Shown here: positions 56,195 through 64,000 of the stretch, piece by piece | How the letters are laid out: each line of letters starts with the position of its first letter | How positions within the stretch are numbered: position 1 is the stretch's first letter | NCBI GenBank assembly: GCA_021234155.1 | Contig: JAJEKV010000065.1 | Coordinates: 7,775,333-7,839,332 of the forward strand | DNA: 64,000 bases | Source of the DNA: Isoetes taiwanensis | Lineage: Eukaryota > Streptophyta > Lycopodiopsida > Isoetales > Isoetaceae | Direction of reading: 5' to 3' | Notes under the pieces: model-generated | What the model was told of the DNA's origin: nothing | Database searches by the model: none | The model's input: only the letters and a program-made list of their open reading frames with translations | Made by a program: the position numbers and the translations under genes

Positions 56195-56412
56195 TTTAAT
56201 GGTTATAATGTTTAAATGCTTTTTAATTGTTAATGTTAAATGTTAATGTTAAATTTTTTATTGTTTTTAATGGTTATAAGGTTATAATGTTTTAATGCTT
56301 CTTAATGGTTAATGTTAGCCAAGATTTCAATGGTTTTTAATGGTTATATGGTTTCTAATGGTTATATGGCTATAGTGCTCTTTCATATATGGTTGTATAT
56401 GGTTTTAATGTG
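56195..56412 (+). repeat. Low-complexity TTAATGGTTATA-type repeat
   Basis: Diverged 10-13 bp words (TTAATGGTTATAATG, TTAATGTTAAATG, TTAATGGTTATATGG) fill the stretch and end in a pyrimidine-rich acceptor-like string (CTCTTTCATTCAG, about 56426) just before the transposon ORF. Confidence 0.8.
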
Positions 56413-56439
56413 TGCTCTTTCATTCAGGGAGCATGTGAG

Positions 56440-59342
56440 ATGAGCAAAATGGAGCCAAGGAAGCCCAGCACAGGACATTGCCCTAGGCTCCAATGGAGGA
56501 AGATGGGTTGCTTGTTGTTGCACCCTTGCAACGAGACGGTATTTGCAGAGGGCATCATAACTGCAGTTGATCCTTTTGATAGTGTGAATGATGAAAGGCT
56601 GGGAGATGATCAACTTGGAGTTGGCATTGTGAAGCTTCTTATCCAAGTTGATACAATCATGTCCCAGGGAAGCTCTAGTGATTGCATTGTGTGCTCTGGG
56701 TTGTTGGAGTCCCAAACTCAGTTGAGATGGCCAATTAGATATATTACACACAAGAATGGTGATAGTCTGGAATGCCCTACCGAACTACATACCCCAAGGC
56801 CCACCCAAGGCCATGTGGAAGATTTGGTGGTCGATGAGCATCCTTTGATCACAAGGAAGAGACGCTATGTTTTTCATAAAAGGCAGCCAAGGGTGCCCAA
56901 GAGGCCTAGAAGTGACAAATATTTAGAAAGGATGGAAAGTATGGCCCCAACCAAAGAAAACCTAGAGGCAATTAGGGGACAAGAGTGTTGCAACCTAGAT
57001 TGCACAAAGGCAAGATCAAAGTGTGGATGACCTCATGCAGATAAGGTCCCAATACATTAGACAGCTTCATAAAGTTAGGATTAATTTCATCTACTCCTTG
57101 TGTAGGAATTCCAGCTATGATGAAAACACAGGAAGGCAACTATATCAATTGAGGGGCATGAAGGTATGTATGAGAGCATTGAGATGGATTCTTGGGGTGA
57201 GCAAGTCTTCATTCTACAGATACTGGGAGCAGGTTAGAAAAGGGCACAGTTTGTTCCAACATGGCAATGCACTCACTTTGAAACCTAGAGCAAATACTCT
57301 CAAGGCCATTGCAGTCTTCGAGAGCTTTGTGAGATACATGTCTCAATCTATGCCCCACAAGTCGAAGGTGAACGAGCACGGTGTGCGAGTGGTGCAAAGG
57401 GTGTTGCCACAACACTATATCCAAAAGGAGTGCCTTAAAGAGGTCAACTCCATCCTAGAAACTACTGGAGGTAGGCCTCTTTCTCAATCACATTTCAGCA
57501 AGTTATGGAGCACTCACTTCTCAGACGTGAGTGTCCTGCAACACATGCCATTCTCAAAGTGCAACACTTGCATTAAACTCAAGGATACACTTGCATTAAC
57601 TACAATAGAGAAAGAAAGAATGGCAATTAGGGAGCAATTTGCAGATCACCAAAGGGACCAAATATCATGTAGACAGTTGTATTGGCAGTGGAGAACATTT
57701 TCTGAGATGCAACCGGACAAATTTTTGTGTATAATTCATGATAAGATGGACCAACACAAGACTTTCTTGCCAAATCTAGATCCTTTACCCAAGCATTGTC
57801 AAAACGCTTTTCAAATGAAAGTAAGTCTGGCGGGTGTCTTAACACATGGTCATGGAACTGGAACCTATGGTCATTTTGTGCTTGATCTATGGAGGGATGA
57901 TCCAAACTTCCATGTGAGCTCTATTTTCAAGTGCTTGAGAACACTAGAAAAAGGATCGATAGAAGGGAGGAGGTATTCCCCTTCAGCACCCATTTTTGAG
58001 GCTTTGATGGATGATCAACCGCTTTGTTACCAAAGGCAGATAAAAAACCTCACATCCAAGGTGTCTAGTGAATCAAGGAGGACTTGGGATGATTTCCCCT
58101 TACTTGAGAAACAACTGCCTGAGGAGCTATGTGTTCAATTGGACAACCGTTGGAAAGAAAACAAGAATAGATGGATGTTTGGGGCAATGTCATACTTGAC
58201 AGCTATGGGAGTATTCAAAGTTGTGAAAGTGGGATTCATGATAATTGGGCATACGCATGATGATATAGATGCATTCTTTGGAACTTTCTCCACCAAGCTC
58301 AAGAGAGAAAACGTGACTAGTCTCCCTGAACTAATGGATGTGTTTGAGAGCAAAGATTGACCCCAACCCAATGGCTTTCTTGATGGATGAGGTTGCGATT
58401 GAAATCATTCGCCGAGGGATACTTGCTAGATGGTAAGGATCAGTTGACAGGACACACAAAGCCACTTCAGTTCAAGTTTTGGGTTAGGGATGGAATACCA
58501 ATCATGGAATATAAGTGGAGACCATGTGACAAGTTGTGGATGCCTGTGCATAAGGAATCGAAGTTGTGGCAACGGGTGTGCTGGCGGGTGAAGTTCTCAT
58601 TCCTAAAGGGCAGCCAAAACCACTACCTCCCTTCAAGACTGTCCAAAGACTCTAGCCAACTAGTGAAGGGCATCAAGGATTATATAACACACTGGGATGA
58701 TGTTCAAAATGGAAAGCACACCTCCACTCTTAAGACAAATCAAATGGACTCCCTAATCAAGTACTTGGGAGAAAGTTGTGACATGCTTAGAAACCCGAAC
58801 AACCATGTGGGAGGGAGTCGAGAGACGGGTTCTTGCCGAGTCAAGATGGGAGGGTTCTCAACGCAGCAAGCCCGTCTAAGAATGTTCCTAACAAGGGTTC
58901 CAAGTGGTTTGTGGGAAGTAAGGCCTCAAAGCGAAGTGGTTTGATCTTCCCGAGTGGGATCCCTTTGAGGACATCAAGGAAGGATACTTTGTGCTAGTAA
59001 AGGATGATGATGAGGATTGTCCAATATGGTTGGGGAGGCACTCTCGATGTAACCACCACTATGCCCGATGGAGAGGAGTTGTGTCCTGGATTCCAAATTC
59101 AATATTGGGAGCCCATTGGGAGGCACAAGAAGGGCAACTTGAAGGAGCAATACACTGACTGCTGGGAGAAGAAGTGGAGGGCAAATCATGTTGATCCTCA
59201 AAGGAGGGAATTGGTGGAGTGTGTGGTATGGTCATATCCAAGTTCTCACATTGCAAAGGACAACACACACAAGATCCCAAAAAGGGAGATGGACAAAGCC
59301 ATGAGCAACCTCCATGCTATATCATTGTATGAGGGTAGATAA
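56440..59342 (+). pseudogene. DUF7869-like transposon protein gene, nearly complete, frameshifted
   Basis: ATG 56440 opens MSKMEPRKPSTGH and runs to a frameshift near 57010. 57023-58360 carries the main domain: GMKVCMRALRWILGVSKSSF (helix-turn-helix-like), PFSKCNTCIKLKD (C-x2-C), FLCIIHDKMDQHKTFLP (57719 on), VSLAGVLTHGHGTGTYGHF, CVQLDNRWKENKNRWMF (58130 on) and IGHTHDDIDAFFGTFSTKLK (58243 on). Acidic residues in the last three words resemble an RNase H-fold D-D-[DE] set, which is inference. After a shift near 58350 come 58387-58944 (FAEGYLLDGKDQLTGH, PLQFKFWVRDGIPIMEYKWR) and, after another, 59004-59342 (CPGFQIQYWEPIGRHKKG). Few breaks over 2.9 kb mean a recent insertion. Similar proteins occur in many seed-free plants. 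Terminal repeats were not found. Confidence 0.65.
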
Positions 59343-59616
59343 TATTGAGAAGCTTGAAAACTTTCTCAACTAGTGGTTTGTAAAATTTATGAGGAAAACA
59401 AGTAACCTAATTCTTTGTGTGTGATGTGTAATTCTATTCAAGCAATCATTTCAGAAATTTTTTTATGGGGTATGAGTCTCATTTTCAGTCCGAGTCCCAA
59501 AATGCAAGATTTGTCCCATTTTAATTAAATACGACTTCTCTACTACTATCCCAACAATTTTAGGATGATGAATGCATGATAATCAAACTCAAGCAAGCCA
59601 GATTTATAAGAAATGA

Positions 59617-59860
59617 ACAATTGTTGAAGTAAATATCAAATAAAATGAGACAAATTTCCCTTAGAAGAATTTCCTCAATTACAATTCAAGATTGTGATAT
59701 AAATTGTTTCTCTGTTGCTATTGTACCCAATTAACACAATTGTTCAAGTAAATATCAAATAAAATGAGACAAATTTCCCTTAGAAGAATTTCCTCACTTA
59801 CAATTCAAGGTTGTGATATAAATTGTTTCACTCTGTTGCTATTGTACCCAATTAACACAC
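59617..59860 (+). repeat. Two-copy 119-bp tandem duplication
   Basis: CAATTGTTGAAGTAAATATC at 59618 recurs as CAATTGTTCAAGTAAATATC at 59737. The units differ in about six positions. It stands 275 bp after the transposon ORF in otherwise featureless AT-rich sequence (59343-60110). Confidence 0.92.
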
Positions 59861-60110
59861 AAACAACTATTAGGTGTCTAACACTAATAACCGAATAAGG
59901 ATAACATAAAAATGATTTGACATAAAAAGACATCTTTAGTCTTCATATTTGTTGTTATTCCATCTATCTTTAACATATACAACATTCAATTTTTTTTTCC
60001 TATTTGCAACATTCAATTTGTGAGTTATTAGCGTATTTGAATGCCTTGCCTTATGAATTATGAATTGGGCATGGAAATAGCATTCCACTGATATGTTTGA
60101 GTCCAGTTTT

Positions 60111-60270
60111 TTGGGTTGCCCCTAAGGGGAAAACCCTCATCCATCTGGGTTTGTGGCATATTCCAAGTATATGTCAGTATATGCTCGAAAACATGACATT
60201 GAAGTGTGATTTGAGCCATTTCACTCTCGGGTCACGGAGGGCAACCCTCCGTGCGCAGCACCTTGTTTAA
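60111..60270 (+). repeat. Short member of the GGGTTGCCCC repeat family with terminal hairpins
   Basis: The left edge TTGGGTTGCCCCTAAGGGG contains a CCCCT/AGGGG stem. The right edge has a perfect 9-bp hairpin, CACGGAGGG / CCCTCCGTG around CAA (60233-60253), followed by CAGCACCTTGTTT, shared with 27520-27535. The internal part (AAGTATATGTCAGTATATGC) matches longer copies. At about 160 bp it looks like an internally deleted copy of an element also present at 26.2-27.5 kb. Confidence 0.6.
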
Positions 60271-60589
60271 TTTCCTTCTTTTCTTTTTTCCTTTTGAAGG
60301 ACATAAGCCATTTTATTCATCAACAATATATGTGAACCGCAAAAAGCCAATCTAGAGCAGCTATTGAATCTTAATCAAATTTAAATAACTGAAAAACTAA
60401 ATTTTTGCTTCGAAAAAATTTTGTGTGATGCATTTTGGTTGAAAATGAGATACAACGGTGGCAACTAGAAGCTAATAATGAAAGGTATAAATATCTCATA
60501 TGGTACTTGGTTAAACTATCAAACATGAGACTAAACATGAAAAACCACATGGAAAAAAGATGGAACCTGCTGATCTAGCCAATAGACCA

Positions 60590-60712
60590 TCTCCCTTTCC
60601 TCTTTTTTTTTTCTTTTCCCTTTCACCCTCCATTTTCCTTTCTTTTTTTCCCTTCCCTTTCCCTTCCCTTTCTCTTTTCCCATTCCCCTTTTCCCTTTCT
60701 CCCTTCACTCTT
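60590..60712 (+). repeat. Polypyrimidine tract 3
   Basis: TTTCCCTTTCACCC-like runs with 95% or more pyrimidine by eye. The minus-strand frame through it is a Lys/Glu/Arg/Gly low-complexity string and not a gene. Confidence 0.8.
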
Positions 60713-61286
60713 TTGAGTTTTGGATTGTGTGAATCTAGGTCGAAGCAACGGTCAAGATAAAATTTTGAAGACACGCACGTCTCATTTTTGTCGTTGGGTC
60801 AATCAAATCTTCATCGTCCAAATTAGGGCAAAATCCAAATCTAAGACTTACGCTATTATTTATATGATATAAGATGCTTTGACCCAGTTTTGTCACGTGC
60901 TTAGTGTACAAAACTTGTACATTACGTCTTTCAAGGTACTATACCTTTTATGTACTTTAGAGTTATTGTGTACTATAGGTACATTTACCATGTGATGTTC
61001 TCTTTTATGTATAATACTTATATTTTGTTAAGGATGGGAAAAATATAAAGTTCTTTATGTAAATTTTGCAATTTGCACTTAAGGCTAGACTCTTTTAAGG
61101 AGTTCTGAGTTCCTATAAGATCTGAAGTATAAGAAGTTGTTTGGATTGTCAAATTGGGACTTGCAACAAAAAACTTCATATAAATGGATATAAATTAGTA
61201 CCAATGCAAAACAATATAAGCACAAAAAGCTTACCTACTCAATGGATTTGATTGAATACTCCAAGAGCTAAAAAACACTGAGTTAT

Positions 61287-61377
61287 GAGGAGGTTAACCT
61301 CCTCCTCAAGCCCTCGAGGCCGGCGGGCCGAGACGGTTATTTTGCATGACCCCCGAGAGGAGGAGGTTGACCTCCCT
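61287..61377. repeat. 18-bp inverted repeat with about 49-nt loop, GC-rich
   Basis: GAGGTTAACCTCCTCCTC (61290-61307) and GAGGAGGAGGTTGACCTC (61357-61374) are complementary at 17 of 18 positions. The left arm itself includes the perfect palindrome GGAGGTTAACCTCC. The loop is GC-rich (GGCCGGCGGGCC) in an AT-rich neighbourhood. Confidence 0.8.
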
Positions 61378-62274
61378 TAACCACTAGCCCAAGCAAGTTT
61401 TACCAAGAAACTAAGATCAAATGGAAGTTACAGGCCCAGCTTGGCCGAATTCGATCGAAAATTTGCTCGCTCTCCAGATTGGGCTCTTCAATTACTGTAC
61501 CGGAGGTAGATTTTTGTTGAATCTATTCCTGTCGTAACTCAAGCTGTAGCTTTTTTTTGCTATGCCCTTTTTGTCTCCAGATACATTTTGGGACCCATTC
61601 TGTAGTTCGGAGTAAGAATGAAGAAAACTAGGGAAAAAATCCCATGGAGAGGACAGTTTTCAGCACCTTCAGCGTTCTTTGTGAACAGCAAAAAGGCTAA
61701 GCAGGCAAGACCAGATTCAAATCTAGCAAACCCTGAAGACTGAAACGAGAGCAAAATCTGCACTGAAAGAGCCTGATAAGAAAAAAAACAGAGAGCTCTA
61801 CTGAAAGAAAAACCACTGCCCATTGAGGAATCAGCTGCCTTGAAGAGACGACATCCCAGCAACCCAATCGCGACCCTTTGAAGAAATCGGCTTCAAAACG
61901 TCATAGCTTGAAAAAATGTAGCGAGAGCAGAATATTTCCATGGCTATGGTAGCGCAGAGTAGCCGGAACAAAGTATTTCCAACGGAATTACACAGTAATA
62001 ATTTTCAGAAAGGTATATTCGAAAGATTATCTCAATAATCCACAGCATATTATTTGAAAAAGCATATTCCAAAGATTATTGCAGTAATCCATGGAATATT
62101 CTTGTGAAAAGGCATATTTCGGAGATTCTGTAATATAACCACAATGTGATCTGACAGTGGGGACGGTTAGATCAATATAACTTGCAAGGGCTAGTGGTTA
62201 AGGATTTTTAGGTCTTGAAACTGAAATTAGCATTGGGGGGCACAAAATTGACATGAGGGTATGGTTTAAACCCT

Positions 62275-62580
62275 TTTTTTTTTTGACCCTACATTCTAGA
62301 GGTACAAGACGTACTGTACACTATCCAAGGTACTGTACATACAAAATCATAGTGTACGCATACACAAACAACACTGCTTTGACCATACAACCAACAAGCT
62401 AATGTATGATTATTTTTTCTATTAGATCTCTTTTTATTTTTCTTTTAATATAACAATCTATTCAATTATAACAATCTATTCAATTGTTTAGGGGTATGAT
62501 CTATGGTTTTAGGTATGGTCATCCAAATCAAATCCGACTGGAAACCCATGTTATTGTGCTACATATTAGACACTTGTGGG
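62275..62580. repeat. Dispersed repeat copy, uninterrupted relative of the LINE 1 target
   Basis: Its left half resembles 12390-12447 and its right half (TATTCAATTGTTTAGGGGTA, then CTGGAAACCCATGTTATTG and GCTACATATT) resembles 21170-21280, the two flanks of LINE 1. It starts with a T-run (62274-62284) and a GTAC-rich segment. Confidence 0.55.
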
Positions 62581-63401
62581 CTAATGAAGAGCATTTGGTG
62601 GTTCATTAAAAGACGTTTAATGGTCCATTGAAGGGTATTTGTGGTCTATTGTGGTCAAAATAAGCATACAACTTAAAATCTTCATGGTAGACTTTCAATT
62701 TGTCAAAATGGTCAGTGTTTGGTATCACGTGAAAGCTAAACTCTCAAATCTCAGTATGTTGTATCGAAATAGGAGGGTTAAAAATATTAAAGCTATTATA
62801 ATAAAGTAATTGCACCTTAGGTGGGCAGTTAGAACATTTGTTGGCTTGTCCTTGACAAGGGTATGCAATGTAAGATGAGAATCCTATAAAGCAGTGTCAA
62901 TTCGTTCATTTATGTCTTATCTTATTTATCGGCATGCGTCCTTAAAGGATACTGCCAATGTGACACTAGGTTAAAACTATGAACTAACGAACTAATTAAA
63001 TACATACTATGAGCAAAGATGGTTTGACATGCAGGTACAAGTGTCAAGTAAATTGGCGATAGTAGGATAGTAACGCTAAAAGTTCTTTATACAGTTTGCA
63101 GTATGAATACGCTTGCCGTATGTGGGTTTTAGCTTGCCGTAGGTTTTATCTGGAAAAAAAATGAATTATTAGGGTTTATCAGCTGGTAAGATATTGCTTG
63201 TCTGAACAGGTTTTCCGGCACGAGGTTTATATGAATGTGTTAGCTGTGTGCAGAATCGAAACTCTGTGCTTTATCAAGAACCATGCTGATAGTCGTGTTT
63301 CTAGCATCTCCAAGACAAGACTCTAGATTGAGGCTAAATTGGAAGTCAGATATAAGGAAACCCAAAAGGTAGTTGTGTCGTGATGCGGATTCTCAGAAGG
63401 G

Positions 63402-63462
63402 GTATGTTGCCATCTTTTAATGAGTAATATCGCGAATACTAGCTTTGTTTGATTCATATCAG
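63402..63462 (+). other. Possible 5'-UTR intron of the PPR gene
   Basis: GTATGT at 63402 and TTCATATCAG ending at 63462 form a plausible 61-bp plant intron just upstream of the ORF start. A second AG at 63466 could also serve. Confidence 0.35.
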
Positions 63463-63540
63463 TGCAGTTAAAGCGTTCTATGCTTTATCCAGGTCTTTTG
63501 GCTTGCAACTAGGAATTTCAATCAAGAAACGTATCGAAGC

Positions 63541-64000
63541 ATGCAAATGGTGAGGATCCTGCAGTACAGTATGAGAAGAAGATGGAAAGCAGGATCATCC
63601 AAGAGGTTATTTTTCCTAGAAACAATTAGTATTTTGGAAGGCAGGCACAAAGCCCTTGCCATGAATGTTCATAGAAGCATTTGTATCTGCAGATCATTTA
63701 TTTCCAGCTCAACCTGTAATTATAGCACCTCATGTAGTGATACAAATGCACCTGGAGTGACAAGTCAGGGATCCAACGTTCAGGATCAGCTTGCTACTAA
63801 TTCAGTTAGTAACGAAGCTATTATTGATGACATCTTATCCATTGTTCGGAAATTATCTGATATGAATAGTTTGACAGACTTGAAAATACAGGATAAACTG
63901 CAACCGTATCAAGTGGTTCTAGTATTACAGCATCTTGAAAGTGCTAGTCAGGCCATGTTGTTCTTCAAATGGGTTGAGCAGCAAAATGGCTTTCAGCATA
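63541..64000 (+). CDS. Pentatricopeptide-repeat (PPR) protein, N-terminal part, runs off the window
   Basis: ATG 63541 opens a frame without stops to the window end (153 codons). The start MQMVRILQYSMRRRWKAGSS is Arg-rich and free of acidic residues, as in mitochondrial targeting peptides. A second ATG at 63661 (MNVHRSICICRS) could also start translation. The later part, with LSIVRKL, QPYQVVLVLQHL, and SASQAMLFFKWVEQQNGFQH, is the typical pre-repeat region of P-class PPR proteins, which bind organellar RNA. No full 35-residue repeat is reached before 64000. An in-frame TAA lies upstream near 63469. The frame is intact and codon use looks normal, so I take this as a live gene. Confidence 0.8.
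   Translation, partial: MQMVRILQYSMRRRWKAGSSKRLFFLETISILEGRHKALAMNVHRSICICRSFISSSTCNYSTSCSDTNAPGVTSQGSNVQDQLATNSVSNEAIIDDILSIVRKLSDMNSLTDLKIQDKLQPYQVVLVLQHLESASQAMLFFKWVEQQNGFQH

Larger units (their letters stand above)
60713..63401. other. Gene-free AT-rich stretch upstream of the PPR gene
   Basis: It contains an inverted repeat at 61287-61377 and a dispersed repeat copy at 62275-62580 (separate entries). GTAC-rich words recur at 60908-60930 and 62303-62355. No coding sequence is recognised. Confidence 0.5.

Noticed and set aside
60111-60253. Simple MITE with GGGTTGCCC terminal inverted repeats
   Set aside because: Similarity with 27.5 kb continues about 20 bp beyond the right repeat and no target-site duplication is visible, so the inverted repeats are not the true ends.
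60511-60774. Lys/Glu/Gly-rich minus-strand ORF
   Set aside because: It is a translation of a polypurine strand with no real composition signal beyond low complexity.

Overview
Nuclear DNA of a land plant, most likely a homosporous fern (Ceratopteris/Adiantum type). The grounds are short GT-AG introns, plant-type Ty3/gypsy, Ty1/copia and LINE elements, a pentatricopeptide-repeat (PPR) gene, plastid fibrillin and aconitase exons, a land-plant type CTD-phosphatase-like gene, and a DUF7869-like transposon protein of the kind I associate with ferns, mosses and lycophytes. The kingdom call is firm. The fern call is inference, with no database comparison behind it. No rRNA or tRNA gene was recognised, and there is no bacterial operon structure.

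Layout. 1-9.7 kb: a decayed Ty3/gypsy element (gag, protease, RT/RNase H, integrase), an extra coding module in the env position, then a polypurine tract and an LTR. 9.7-12.4 kb: an unrecognised ORF and a minus-strand gene fragment with tandemly duplicated mini-exons. 12.45-21.17 kb: a long minus-strand LINE (ORF2 remnants, ORF1 with a DUF4283-like domain and CCHC knuckle, and two paralogous small ORFs upstream), apparently inserted into a dispersed repeat. 22.4-25.7 kb: two aconitase exons with stop codons followed by a 5'-truncated fibrillin gene. 26-33 kb: a LINE 3'-end fragment, a second LTR-like copy, a copia pol fragment and a third LINE with a (TTCC)n tail. 33.7-38.5 kb: another minus-strand LINE. 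38.6-43.2 kb: a second, AT-richer and rearranged gypsy copy with the same env-position module. 44.4-46.7 kb: a three-exon TMEM205-like membrane-protein gene with one frameshift, then two unidentified exons.

47.3-55.2 kb is the most unusual part. A palindrome with arms TTTCTCGACT / AGTCGAGAAA and a CGCG or CATG centre recurs about a dozen times. It often stands at the head of a tandem-repeat unit (125, 291 and about 240-320 bp periods), and twice as a perfect copy inside the intron of an HAD/FCP1-like gene. A related form, with arms GCATTCTCGAC / GTCGAGAATGC, fills 54-55 kb. 56.4-59.3 kb holds a young, frameshifted DUF7869-like transposon gene. The window ends in the 5' part of a PPR gene (63541 onward).

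The genes do not form a pathway. The window is gene-poor heterochromatin-like sequence in which nested retroelements and captured exons surround a few host genes (phosphatase-like, TMEM205-like, PPR). Most element ORFs are broken. Only the PPR start, the phosphatase-like gene and the 3' fibrillin exons keep open frames through every exon I could place.
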